A stretch of DNA of 64,000 bases from an uncultured Carboxylicivirga sp. (GTDB lineage: Bacteria; Bacteroidota; Bacteroidia; Bacteroidales; Marinilabiliaceae): the NCBI RefSeq assembly GCF_963674565.1, contig NZ_OY771430.1, positions 4,216,001 to 4,280,000 on the forward strand, written 5' to 3'. The translations under genes were made by a program, and so were the position numbers. This document shows positions 37,901 through 46,771 of this stretch, piece by piece (position 1 is the stretch's first letter; every line of letters starts with the position of its first letter). The notes beneath the pieces were generated by a model. That model made no database searches and was not told where the DNA came from. It worked only from the letters and a program-made list of their open reading frames with translations.

Positions 37901-40900
37901 TGCTCAACCCGAAAGCAATATTCCATTATTATTTGAGTATTTATTTGAAGATCAATCTCAGAATGAGCCTTATCAATGGATATGGAATTTTGGTGATGGT
38001 TCGATTAGTGGCGAGCAAAATCCTGTTCATAGTTACTTGCAGCCTGGAGACTTCGATGTAACACTAATTGCCGAGAATTGTACTTCATCAGACACAATAA
38101 CAAAAACCATTACTGTTGATGCAGCTCCTGTCCTATCTGTTTCTACTGATACAATCAGAATAGAAATGATTAGTGGTGAAACATTAGATGATGCAATTCC
38201 TTTAAGCAACGGAAATGGTGGAATTTTAATGTTTAATGGAGAGGTGCAGGCATCCTATAAAAAAGATGAATTCTCATCAACTACACCTGAGTTATATTCA
38301 GCCACAGTTTATACCTTGAGTGATGATGAGAGTTTCGACATTACGGGTATAAATAATATTCAAATACCACTTACAGATACATACAAAGGACTTAATGTTG
38401 CATTTTCAGGATTTGATCTGTCAAATTATTCATATGTCAATGCTGAATTAATTGCGAGTGGGGCAAGAACCATGCTATTAAATAGTAATAACTATGCTAC
38501 AGCACTTGACACCATTGACGTGCTTGTTATTGATGATGCCTCTGATTGGTTATATATGTATGCTAACGAAATACAAAAATGGATATCTGATGGTGGTCTG
38601 CTAATTGGTAACGGAGATGAAGCACAATACTTTTACGAGTCTATATTTTTAGGAACAGGAATAACAGTATTGAATGATAACTGCAATTATGGAAGTGCTA
38701 CCATTACCGATCATCCAGTAACAAAAGGAATTACCAATTATAGCATAGGAACCAGTGCATTGGCTTCTATTTATACCGAAAATGAAGCAACCCCATTGTT
38801 AATTGATTATAGTAACAACGTTTATGCTGCTGCAACAACATACAACAATGGTAAAATTTTGTTTGTCTGTGATGAGGCTTTTATAGGAACAAAATTTAGC
38901 TATGAACCCAATGCCATTTTGTTTGAAAATGCTTTAAAATGGTATTTATCAATGTCTCATACCTGGATAACAGTAAATAATAATTGGGTAGCTCTTGAAA
39001 GTAATAGTGACGGTGGTCTTGATTATTCGATCAATACCGAAAACATGGTGGAAGGAATCTACATTGCTGATGTAAAGCTAAATACAAACGATCCTGACAA
39101 TATTGCCACATTAATTCCTCTTCGTTTGGATTTAACCGGAATAGAAAATATTGAAACCGTTAGCGATGTTTACTTTCCTAAAACATTTGTCGATTATACC
39201 GACTCTTTATTAATTACTATTAGAAACACTGGCACACGAAACCTGGAAGTAACAGATATACAAACAAGTAATTCAGATTTTATTACCAGTTTTAATACAA
39301 CTACTTTAATAGAACCTGGTAATAATATTCAGGTAAAAATTAACTTCTCACCTACAATTGCTCAGTACTATACAGAAACATTAACCATCTTCAGTTCCGA
39401 TCCTGATCAAGCTGAGTTGAGCATACCTTTATTAGGAAATGCTGTCAATCCACCTGTTGTTTCATTACCCGCGTCGATTGTCGAAAATTTATTTTCTTAT
39501 GAGATAAGTGACCAGGAATTAATCATTAGTAATACAGGCCAAAGTTCATTATCGATTGATTCAATCAAAATTGAACATTTTAACTCCATTACAGGCTTGG
39601 TAGCTGACACCAATCATGTTGAATTATTGGGTCATACGATACTGTGCTACGAAGGTAGCAGTGCCTCCAATTTTGTGAGTACTCTATTGAGTTATGGTGC
39701 AACTGCCCAGTATAGCACTTATCTGGATACAACCAGTCTGGATGCAGATGTCTTATATTATTCTGGTAACTATTCTTTAAACACAAACAGAGCCGATTTT
39801 TTAAGAAGATGGGTTAAAGCAGGACATGGTTTGTTTATCGATGTAATGTACAACTATGGTCAATTTGATGCCTTGCTTGAAGGCACAGGAATTTCCATTT
39901 CACAAAATTCCTATGCAGGAGGTTTAACCACCGATATTTCTGACCATCCTATTACCTATGGAATAACACAGTATTATACCGATTATGGCAATTCGATAAT
40001 AGCCGAAGATGAAGATGACGCAATCATAAAAGACAGTTATGGAAACGTAATGGTTGCTGCAAAAGAATTTGGAAGTGGTAGAATTGTCATAACTAATATG
40101 AACGGGCAAATCTATCCAAGCAAACCGTTAACCGCGTTTGGAATAAACGTGGTTAGATGGCTGGCAAATAAAAACAGCTGGCTATGGGTTAAAAATTACC
40201 CAACCGACAGTATTGGCCCAAATCAATCTCATGCTATGGCTGTACGTTTCGATGCTGCTGGTTTATTGGAAGGTCAGTATGACGCTGAAATTAGAATGGC
40301 TACCAACGACCCTGTTAATCCGGTTAAAACCGTTGAAGCTCAATTAAATGTAACCGGAATTGCTTCTGTGCAATTTCTGACCGATACATTATATTTTGGC
40401 AATGTTTTCACCGGAACTGAGAAAACCATTTCAACATCAGTCTTCAACGCTGGAACAAAAGATTTGGAGATTTCTAATATATTCACAGATCATGAGTATT
40501 TTACAGTAGATGATACCATTTACACAATTCCTCCGCGTGAATATCGTACAGTCAATGTAAAGTATGCTCCACTAGCTACCGGCAACTATGATGCTTGTTT
40601 AATTCTACAGTCCAACACGACCAGTGAGTATGACACCTTGCAAATTAGAGGGTATGGATATAATCCTCCGGTAATCAATATCAGCCCTGATACAATAAAG
40701 ATCAAAAAACGTTATGAAGATGTCTTCTCAACGGAAACAATCACAATTGATAATCTATTGGGTGGATATACTTTAGATTATGATGTAGCTGTAAGATACA
40801 AGGACAATATTTATTCATCCAATGTGGAACTGGAAACCATAAAAGATAGCTTAATTAACAATGGTTATGCTATCAGTAACATTATTCCAAACCGTTTTGA

Positions 40901-42458
40901 TTTCTCTGGTGGAACAAGTAGTTATTATATAAGTGATGGTGGAAGCGACATGTATGATGGAGGAAATTATTTAAATACAAATTATGCAAATCGTATTTAT
41001 TATTCAAATAATACAATTCAAACAAGTGCAGCCTTTGGTATTGGTGGTAAATACTTCACCACTAAACTAAATGGTTTATTTATACTGGTTGCCGACATGA
41101 ATAATGTAAGTGAATTTTACACAACAGGAAGTCTTGGTGCAGACGGAAATGGAGTTGCTGAAGGTGAAATCATTACGGTGAAAAAAGGTGTTAAAACTTT
41201 TAAAGGATTTATCAAAAGAGTTTATAATTCAGGTGATCCATCGGTGAATCATCTCATTATAATAGAAAATGATGAAAACGTATCGCATACTTTCAACACC
41301 AATACCAATTACGATGAAGATAAAGTTTCTAACCTTCAAAACGTAAAACGTATACATTATTTGCTTTTTGCAGGAACAAGCAGTTCCTATATCAGTAAAC
41401 AATCCTTCGAAACGATAATGGATACTTACCTGAATGTTATCAATTCACAATCAGGTTGGATTGCTATTGATCATGAAAATGGTTCTGTTGACCCTGGTAA
41501 GAGTAACACATTATTAGCTAACATCGAACCTTATGAGTTAGGTGAAGGTCATTATGAAGCAGAAGTGGTTGTCAGAAGCAATGATCCGGTAAATCCGGAG
41601 GTATCCACGGTGGTTCAACTGCATATATTTAATAATCTGCCTCCTTACCTGACTAACCCGATTGGCAATAAAATCATTTATTCGACATATAACGATGTGA
41701 TTGATCTTAACAATGTCTTTGTTGATGCTGATGGTGATCAGCTTTATTATACAGTCACCTCATCCGATAACAGTATTGTTTTCCCAGTTCTGAATAATGG
41801 TCATGAATTACAGTTATCTCCAATAAGCAATGGTGTTGCTAATATTGAGATCAAGTGTACAGACAATAACTGGGATCCGATATATGATAACTTCGATGTA
41901 TTGGTTCAGCAGAATAACAGACCTATTGCAATATCTGCTTTACAAAACATCGAACTTAATCCTGCTTCACCTGATGTAACTTTACTGTTATCCTCTTATT
42001 TCAGCGATCCGGATGGAGACAATCTTACATACAGAATATCAATGTCGAAGCAAAATATTGTTACTTATGACGCGGGTGGAGATATAGCTATATTCAATGC
42101 TGAAACCAATGGAGCAACCATCATTACTGTAACAGCAGATGATGGTAGAAATGGAACGGTCTCTCAATCATTCATCATTACTGTAAAAGATATATCAACA
42201 AGTATTGGTAATTACTCACTAAATCAGTTCAGGTTAATACCAAATCCTGTAGAAGATCAATTTATTATTGAACTGGATAAACCAAGACAAATAGAGAATA
42301 TTAGTCTTATAACGTCAGACGGAACTGAAATGAATATTGAATATACATCTAACGAACTGGAAGTGGAAATGAATGCTTCAGCTCTTAAACCGGGAATTTA
42401 CCTGGTTAAAATGACATTTGATGATGAATGTGCTTTTGTTCGTATGATTAAAAAATAG
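34944..42458 (+). CDS. Giant T9SS-exported M4 (thermolysin-like) metalloprotease
   Basis: 2504 residues. In order: signal peptide (1-20), FTP-type propeptide (about 50-210), thermolysin-like peptidase (about 225-540), PKD domain (about 547-625), GEVED-like domain (about 629-772), second PKD (about 776-858), CUB domain (about 862-972), third PKD (about 979-1062), then repeated modules of a glutamine-amidotransferase-like Rossmann domain plus HYDIN/choice-of-anchor-D-like sheets (about 1150-2225), two cadherin-like domains (about 2233-2416) and a type A T9SS sorting domain (last 85 residues). Zinc ligands His356 and His360 in HEITH and Glu380 in NESFSD, and catalytic His445 in GGVHYNSS, are all present with exact thermolysin spacing. 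A surface or secreted protease is expected. Confidence 0.95.
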   Translation: MKRIILFIGLFIALANLTGQEFSGSAANSIVAGSTHLKIDEESKLIEYIEFNTNILKSTANDHLSTLTQALNLGEKYKLKEVATNQDSKGEIHIKNQLYYNNIPVEGMYFLSHFSSGILKSANGKIVNQDYGQVRNYINESNAIEKAIASTPSKEYLWTKNKTLYPSAELVYLPVNNQLYLCYKVDVYSLAPLSREYVYISAENEQVIKRISRIHNTDAIGTAQTQYSGNVNITADYDGNSYTLDETSRGLGISTFNLNYGTSYSSATAFTDGDNVWDVVTDRPAYDAHYGSEKTYDYFLAKFNRNSIDDNGYVINSYVHYSYNYANAFWDGQRMTYGDGDGVEYYPFTSLEIVGHEITHGLTSFTADLVYEYESGALNESFSDIFGTAIDFYANPGTANYLMGEQNNVNGIPFRSMENPNDYSLPDTYQGNYWYTGSYDNGGVHYNSSVQNYWFYLLCEGGDGTNDLGQQYIVHSIGMEAAEAIAYRTLTVYLTPYSGYYSARYYSILAATDLYGACSNEVIEVTNAWHAVGVGNVFDGAIRAGFTASQIYSCQAPVSITFENNSYQATNYEWYIDDTLFSTEENPSYEFTTEGTYTISLTATGNGACVGKDSLAQEDYILVTNDGGPVSPAATPGTLYPGSRGILYFSLAEMYNSSEGSIMGYEDFSCSKRAILTEGSTYSIYTYTATYEDVYVWLDLNGDGAFVDANELIYKSTNNVSHFGSVTIPRGSIYDSPIRLRVGSELAGYSTLTNGETTSRYGQYEDYTVFLSANTNAPIADFTVTPSVGLPGEIITFSDNSMNLPDEYSWTFEGGNPATSVEQNPQLIFSEDGIKTISLAVTNSYGTDTITKTYSVVNSINMGSQNNTNLPSGKLYDSGGPNGNYSNSENYTFLIQPDCAKSIQLSIESFSTESCCDYLNIYDGNSASATLIAELRGNITLPQVFNTTNGEVFLSFRSDGSVTSSGFEITWISNEYGDGNPVIADFAQPESNIPLLFEYLFEDQSQNEPYQWIWNFGDGSISGEQNPVHSYLQPGDFDVTLIAENCTSSDTITKTITVDAAPVLSVSTDTIRIEMISGETLDDAIPLSNGNGGILMFNGEVQASYKKDEFSSTTPELYSATVYTLSDDESFDITGINNIQIPLTDTYKGLNVAFSGFDLSNYSYVNAELIASGARTMLLNSNNYATALDTIDVLVIDDASDWLYMYANEIQKWISDGGLLIGNGDEAQYFYESIFLGTGITVLNDNCNYGSATITDHPVTKGITNYSIGTSALASIYTENEATPLLIDYSNNVYAAATTYNNGKILFVCDEAFIGTKFSYEPNAILFENALKWYLSMSHTWITVNNNWVALESNSDGGLDYSINTENMVEGIYIADVKLNTNDPDNIATLIPLRLDLTGIENIETVSDVYFPKTFVDYTDSLLITIRNTGTRNLEVTDIQTSNSDFITSFNTTTLIEPGNNIQVKINFSPTIAQYYTETLTIFSSDPDQAELSIPLLGNAVNPPVVSLPASIVENLFSYEISDQELIISNTGQSSLSIDSIKIEHFNSITGLVADTNHVELLGHTILCYEGSSASNFVSTLLSYGATAQYSTYLDTTSLDADVLYYSGNYSLNTNRADFLRRWVKAGHGLFIDVMYNYGQFDALLEGTGISISQNSYAGGLTTDISDHPITYGITQYYTDYGNSIIAEDEDDAIIKDSYGNVMVAAKEFGSGRIVITNMNGQIYPSKPLTAFGINVVRWLANKNSWLWVKNYPTDSIGPNQSHAMAVRFDAAGLLEGQYDAEIRMATNDPVNPVKTVEAQLNVTGIASVQFLTDTLYFGNVFTGTEKTISTSVFNAGTKDLEISNIFTDHEYFTVDDTIYTIPPREYRTVNVKYAPLATGNYDACLILQSNTTSEYDTLQIRGYGYNPPVINISPDTIKIKKRYEDVFSTETITIDNLLGGYTLDYDVAVRYKDNIYSSNVELETIKDSLINNGYAISNIIPNRFDFSGGTSSYYISDGGSDMYDGGNYLNTNYANRIYYSNNTIQTSAAFGIGGKYFTTKLNGLFILVADMNNVSEFYTTGSLGADGNGVAEGEIITVKKGVKTFKGFIKRVYNSGDPSVNHLIIIENDENVSHTFNTNTNYDEDKVSNLQNVKRIHYLLFAGTSSSYISKQSFETIMDTYLNVINSQSGWIAIDHENGSVDPGKSNTLLANIEPYELGEGHYEAEVVVRSNDPVNPEVSTVVQLHIFNNLPPYLTNPIGNKIIYSTYNDVIDLNNVFVDADGDQLYYTVTSSDNSIVFPVLNNGHELQLSPISNGVANIEIKCTDNNWDPIYDNFDVLVQQNNRPIAISALQNIELNPASPDVTLLLSSYFSDPDGDNLTYRISMSKQNIVTYDAGGDIAIFNAETNGATIITVTADDGRNGTVSQSFIITVKDISTSIGNYSLNQFRLIPNPVEDQFIIELDKPRQIENISLITSDGTEMNIEYTSNELEVEMNASALKPGIYLVKMTFDDECAFVRMIKK

Positions 42459-42480
42459 AAGATTCTCAAATCAAAAATAA

Positions 42481-42511
42481 AAGCACGATCCTGCCTGGGT
42501 CGTGCTTTTTT
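42481..42511 (+). terminator. Rho-independent terminator of the M4 protease gene
   Basis: AAGCACGA / TCGTGCTT stem with an 11-base loop and a T run, 22 bases after the stop codon. Confidence 0.85.
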
Positions 42512-42527
42512 GTAACTTTACCGTACG

Positions 42528-42734
42528 ATGAATGACAATCAGAAAATAACCTGTGAGCACTGCCATGCAGAGTTCGATAAGAATGATTTAGATCGAACTT
42601 GCAGTAACTGTTTTTGTTGCACGGGCTGCGAAATTTATGTTTGCCCCAGTTGTAAAAAAGAAATTGTGATTATTCCAATTGGTCAGCCAACCACTTGTCG
42701 TTACCATAACGACGATAGTACTGAATCAAACTGA
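42528..42734 (+). CDS. Small zinc-ribbon-like protein
   Basis: 68 residues with ten cysteines plus histidines arranged as CEHCHAEF, CSNCFCCTGCEIYVCPSCKK and CRYH. The pairs CxxC-x(n)-CxxC indicate one or two zinc-binding knuckles. There is no signal peptide. It lies in the 280 bases between the protease terminator and the convergent MepA-like gene, so it is monocistronic. The function is unknown; a nucleic-acid or protein-binding adaptor is possible. Confidence 0.7.
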   Translation: MNDNQKITCEHCHAEFDKNDLDRTCSNCFCCTGCEIYVCPSCKKEIVIIPIGQPTTCRYHNDDSTESN

Positions 42735-42737
42735 AGA

Positions 42738-43544
42738 TTACTTTATCTGAATGTGAATATGGTCATCATGTCTGACCGATTTACATCCCTGAAACCTAAC
42801 CCTGGAATCAATAATACCCAACCGACTCTTTAAATGGGGTTCAATAAACACCTTTTCAATCCCTTTATTTAAAAGTATGACCTGCATCAAATCCGATGTG
42901 CCCTTTTCAGAAAAATGTAAATCAGCATTCTTTTGCCCAAGAGTAAGATACTTTGGAAAATCGTACTTGAAATAACCTTGTTTCAAACACACATTGGCTT
43001 GATTATATTCGTTTGTTTTAGGATCTTCAAAAACACCGTAACCGCTGTTCGATTTACTTTTGTTAATAATCTTTCCTGATTCATCTTCATAAACCAGGCT
43101 AAAATCTATCTTTTTGCCATCATTATGACTTAAATGAGGCAATAGTGGGAATCCATCAAAAAATGGAAAACAGGCATCCAGATAACGTAATTTTATGTCA
43201 GGATTTAACTTATTTAATTCCAAAGAAATTTCAGAAATACATTTATTCATATCAACTGCGACATAATTACGATTCAGCCATACGGTTAACAAATTTACAG
43301 CTTCGACATTTGCATTGCTTATAACACGTTGCCGACCATTCAACGAAGCAAAAAAAGGAACAAACAAAAAGGTAAAAACAGTATATGTCAGTATAAATAC
43401 ACCCGAAGTTTTATACCAGACTTTCTTTTTAATTTTTTTGGCAATGAATAGTGATGCCAAATAAACGAATCCGCCAATTTGCGTTAGTATGGTCAGTAAT
43501 CCAAACAGAATGAAATGAAACAAAAATTTTAATGCAGTTTTCAT
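42738..43544 (-). CDS. Membrane-anchored LAS/MepA-like peptidase candidate
   Basis: 268 residues with two N-terminal membrane helices (about 5-34 and 45-66), then an extracytoplasmic domain. It carries His140-x6-Asp147 (LSHNDGKKIDFS) and His262-x-His264 (RHDDHIHIQ) near the C-terminus. This H-x(6)-D plus HxH arrangement, and the HDDHxH wording, matches the zinc site of penicillin-insensitive murein endopeptidase MepA and other LAS enzymes. Overall similarity beyond these motifs is not obvious, so the call is motif-based. It follows modC by 9 bases in the same direction, a surprising partner for molybdate uptake. Confidence 0.65.
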   Translation of the reverse strand: MKTALKFLFHFILFGLLTILTQIGGFVYLASLFIAKKIKKKVWYKTSGVFILTYTVFTFLFVPFFASLNGRQRVISNANVEAVNLLTVWLNRNYVAVDMNKCISEISLELNKLNPDIKLRYLDACFPFFDGFPLLPHLSHNDGKKIDFSLVYEDESGKIINKSKSNSGYGVFEDPKTNEYNQANVCLKQGYFKYDFPKYLTLGQKNADLHFSEKGTSDLMQVILLNKGIEKVFIEPHLKSRLGIIDSRVRFQGCKSVRHDDHIHIQIK

Positions 43545-43553
43545 GGTTCAATA

Positions 43554-44636
43554 TTATCCTGCCACATCAATTGCAACAGATTTGAAAAGACACCATACAA
43601 CACTTCCCTTTTCAATTGACATTCGCTTACTCGATTCGGCTGTAATTTCCACTACCAGTTGAAATCCAACATTAACCATGCAGAGAGCCGTGGCTCCTCT
43701 ATCAATAATATCGATAATTTTACCTTGTAACTGGTTTTGAATAGTAACATCCTTTAATTTTTCGCGCGACAATGCAATGTCATCAGAACTGATGAATATC
43801 TTCAATTCTTCACCTAATTTATAAATATGTTGACTTTTTTCGCACTTTACTCTAATACTGTTTTCTTCCCCATTCGATGATAAAATTGTTAATCCTTTCT
43901 CCGGATCAATATCTTTCACTTCCATGGTTATTGAATTCATAATTGAATTTTTTCCAAACATTTCAAGGGCTGAATCAGAATGCAAAAGATCATGGTAATC
44001 AGCATGACCAATGCATCTGCCATCCTTCACCAAACACAAACGATCAGTTAGTTTCAACAAATCAGGTAAATCATGACTGACAACCAAAATGGGTATTTTT
44101 ACTTTACGATGAATCTTCAATAAAAATGGTAATATCTGGCCTCTTAAGCGCACATCAACTGCCGAAAATGGTTCATCCAATAAAAGAATTTTAGGGTTGG
44201 ATAAAAGTGCCCTTCCTAAAGCAGTTCGCTGTCTTTCACCACCTGATACCATTGAAGGTTTGCTTTTTAGTAAATGGCGAAGATTTAAAAGATCAACAAC
44301 CTGATCGAAACCCAGATGTTTGGATCCATATCGTTTCATGCCATAAAGAAGGTTTTTTTCAATGGTCATATGAGGAAACAACCTGCCTTCCTGAAAAACA
44401 TAGCCAATATTTCTTTTCTGAACAGAAATATTGACACCATTCTCTGAGTTATAAACCTCGGTTCCCTGAATACAAATCCTACCATTCTCTGGTTTAGCCA
44501 AACCTGCAATTGCTTGTAACAGGGATGTTTTACCTGAACCACTTGGGCCGAAGATACCCGTAATGCCAACATGAAAGTTTTCTTTTATGCTAACATCAAA
44601 ATTATCACGCTTCAAAGTAAAATCTACCTCAATCAT
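43554..44636 (-). CDS. modC: Molybdate ABC transporter ATP-binding protein
   Basis: 360 residues. Walker A GPSGSGKTSLL, signature VSGGERQRTALGRALL, Walker B ILLLDEPFSAVD and the H-loop VVSHD define the ATPase. The C-terminal extension (about 290-355) is a Mop/TOBE-type domain that binds oxyanion. The gene starts 3 bases after the modB stop, and together they import molybdate (or tungstate). Relative to typical ModC the spacing and length are normal. modA, the binding protein, is not adjacent in this window. Confidence 0.93.
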   Translation of the reverse strand: MIEVDFTLKRDNFDVSIKENFHVGITGIFGPSGSGKTSLLQAIAGLAKPENGRICIQGTEVYNSENGVNISVQKRNIGYVFQEGRLFPHMTIEKNLLYGMKRYGSKHLGFDQVVDLLNLRHLLKSKPSMVSGGERQRTALGRALLSNPKILLLDEPFSAVDVRLRGQILPFLLKIHRKVKIPILVVSHDLPDLLKLTDRLCLVKDGRCIGHADYHDLLHSDSALEMFGKNSIMNSITMEVKDIDPEKGLTILSSNGEENSIRVKCEKSQHIYKLGEELKIFISSDDIALSREKLKDVTIQNQLQGKIIDIIDRGATALCMVNVGFQLVVEITAESSKRMSIEKGSVVWCLFKSVAIDVAG

Positions 44637-44639
44637 ACT

Positions 44640-45344
44640 CTATCTTCGTTTACCCTTAATTTGCTTCTTTATATACAACTCCGACCCTGTCATCGCAATA
44701 AATGAGATAATTACCGAAACCAATACCAATCTCATGGTGGCTGTCTCCTGGCCTGGAACCTGCATGTATGCATAAATAGCCAATGGTAAGGTTTGTGTTT
44801 CACCTGCTATATTACCTGCAAATGTTATTGTTGCTCCAAACTCCCCTAAAGAGCGGGCAAAACCTAAAATGCTTCCTGAAATTATGCCTGGCAAGGCCAA
44901 AGGAATTGTCACCTTAAAAAAAGTTCTGAGCTCGCCTGCTCCCAATATTCGCGATGCATCTTCCAGTCCCGGGTCAATCATCTCCATGGCTGTACGAACA
45001 GACCTTACGATTAAAGGAAAAGATACAATAATTGAAGCAATAATAGCTGCATTTAAAGTAAAAGCCAGTTTAATACCAAAAGTGGAAAACAGCCATTCTC
45101 CAACAATTCCACGTGTACCCAACAGTAATAATAGCAGATAACCTGTTGTGACCGGCGGCATAACTAAAGGAAGATGAATGATACTTTCGATGATAGCCTT
45201 ACCGCTAAAACTTTTACGGGCCATTAAATAACCAACGATCAAAGCCAGCGGAACGGCAACCAGGGTACTGTAAAGGGCAACTTTTAATGATAACCCAATA
45301 GCAGACAGTTCCGCAGCATTAAATATGATTAGTTGGTTTTGCAT
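44640..45344 (-). CDS. modB: Molybdate ABC transporter permease
   Basis: 234 residues with about five to six hydrophobic helices. The permease motif is seen in EDASRILGAGELRTFFKVTIPLALPGIISGSILGFARSLGEFGATITFAGNIAGETQTLPLAIYAY cut into its parts: EDASRILGAG, ALPGIISGSILGFARSLGEF and GATITFAGNIAGETQTLPLA, which are the hallmark of ModB. It is the first gene of the operon modB - modC - MepA-like. The start ATG is well placed. No modA precedes it; the binding protein must lie elsewhere or be absent. Confidence 0.94.
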   Translation of the reverse strand: MQNQLIIFNAAELSAIGLSLKVALYSTLVAVPLALIVGYLMARKSFSGKAIIESIIHLPLVMPPVTTGYLLLLLLGTRGIVGEWLFSTFGIKLAFTLNAAIIASIIVSFPLIVRSVRTAMEMIDPGLEDASRILGAGELRTFFKVTIPLALPGIISGSILGFARSLGEFGATITFAGNIAGETQTLPLAIYAYMQVPGQETATMRLVLVSVIISFIAMTGSELYIKKQIKGKRR

Positions 45345-45411
45345 AATCGAATATAAAAGTTTGTTTGCTATAACTTATATGTTTATCCAATAAAAGTAAT
45401 GCCATTCAATT

Positions 45412-45444
45412 CATACCCCTAAACTTCACCTGGTTGGGAGTATG
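45412..45444. promoter_or_regulatory. Imperfect inverted repeat upstream of modB
   Basis: CATACCCCTA and TGGGAGTATG form an imperfect ten-base inverted repeat with a 13-base spacer, 68 bases before the modB start codon. It could be an operator for molybdate regulation or a chance repeat. Confidence 0.25.
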
Positions 45445-45507
45445 TTATCTTTGAAAATCATACAAATTTGTAACAATAAAGCCTTTAACTGACAACAATG
45501 TATGGGT

Positions 45508-46581
45508 TTAATAACCTTGCTTTAACTCCTGCATGTTCTTTTCTGCGACTTCATTTCCTGTTATTTCATAGATATACTGATAAGTATAGTATGCCATCTC
45601 TCTTCCGCCTTTAATGCGTAATTGCTTGGCGATCTCCAACATTACATCCAGTTCATTACTCACCAAGTTTGGATTATTTTGAGCAATATATTTCATTGTC
45701 TCTGCTACAGTCTCGTAAGAATTGTTTGATAAATTCAGAAGTAAATGTGGCATTATAACATTTTCATCCAATACAATAGATATATCTAACTGATCTTTTA
45801 CTTTATCTATATACAACTTAATGGTATCCAGGTTGGCACTTAGAACACTATCGGGGATTGAACTGAATGATTGATAAAAACTATACCCTTTACTAAAGCC
45901 TGTGAAGGCATTGGTAGTATGACTTTCATCTTTTAAAACATCAAACTTCCACTTGAGGTTTTTAATATGAACAGAATCAAGTAGAAAATGGAAATCATGG
46001 TTAGCCTGCTCAAGTTGAGGAAAGTTTTCATTCCGTCCAATTGAAAAATATAATGCTCTTGGTGTAACAATTTGAACAGAATCAAGCTGATGTGTTTTAA
46101 TCAATTGCAGCAACGGACTTGTTGCAATATAAATGGAAAACGAATCAGGATTTTTAAGAAAACAATCAATGACCGTTGCTCCTGCCAATGAATGCCCGGT
46201 AATTAACCTCACTTTTGAAACATGAAATTCCTTCTCAAAATATGGCAAAAGTTCATTTAATATAAACTTCAGATAAATATGTCTATCTTCTTCTTTAAGA
46301 AACTCTTTCTTTATATCTGATGATTGAACTCCAATAGAAATAAATTTATCCTTTAAAATAGCTGCTCGAAAATCATGTTTTTCTGAACCTAGTAATATTG
46401 CTATGGGATATGGTTCTTCCTGGTCACCCTCTGGTTTGGTCACAAAAAGATCAACTGAACGATGTAATACCTTTGAGTCGAATTTAAATGATTTACCGAT
46501 AACAATATCCTTTTGTTCCGTCTGACTATAAGCCAAATAAAAATATCCTGATAACAAAAAGGTGAGAAATACTTTCAACAT
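45508..46581 (-). CDS. Secreted esterase-like alpha/beta hydrolase
   Basis: 357 residues with a signal peptide (1-19). The nucleophile Ser131 is in TGHSLAGATVI, and a plausible catalytic His lies in KDESHTTNAFTGFSKG (about 213-228), as in the esterase D/FrsA-like putative esterases (PF00756 type). The region after about residue 235 holds helical segments that look like a TPR-like cap (VAETMKYIAQNNPNLVSN and YYTYQYIYEITGNEVAEKN). Likely a periplasmic esterase or siderophore/sugar-ester hydrolase; the substrate is unknown. Confidence 0.88.
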   Translation of the reverse strand: MLKVFLTFLLSGYFYLAYSQTEQKDIVIGKSFKFDSKVLHRSVDLFVTKPEGDQEEPYPIAILLGSEKHDFRAAILKDKFISIGVQSSDIKKEFLKEEDRHIYLKFILNELLPYFEKEFHVSKVRLITGHSLAGATVIDCFLKNPDSFSIYIATSPLLQLIKTHQLDSVQIVTPRALYFSIGRNENFPQLEQANHDFHFLLDSVHIKNLKWKFDVLKDESHTTNAFTGFSKGYSFYQSFSSIPDSVLSANLDTIKLYIDKVKDQLDISIVLDENVIMPHLLLNLSNNSYETVAETMKYIAQNNPNLVSNELDVMLEIAKQLRIKGGREMAYYTYQYIYEITGNEVAEKNMQELKQGY

Positions 46582-46771
46582 CTGAATTTCATTGAAATAA
46601 CGTCATGAAATACAAATATAACAACACCAATCATGTTTCCTTAGTACTTTGTAAAATTAAAAAGTATAGGCAGATGATAAATGAAAAACATACAAACAAT
46701 GCAGTATCGACATCATACTAAATCATAAATCATCTTATAGTATTGACCTAATAACAATAAACCATAATTAT

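Noticed and set aside
45446..45453. TATCTTTG on the plus strand in the modB upstream region
   Set aside because: It matches the -7 consensus but no plus-strand gene follows; downstream is the 3' end of a minus-strand gene. Treated as chance.
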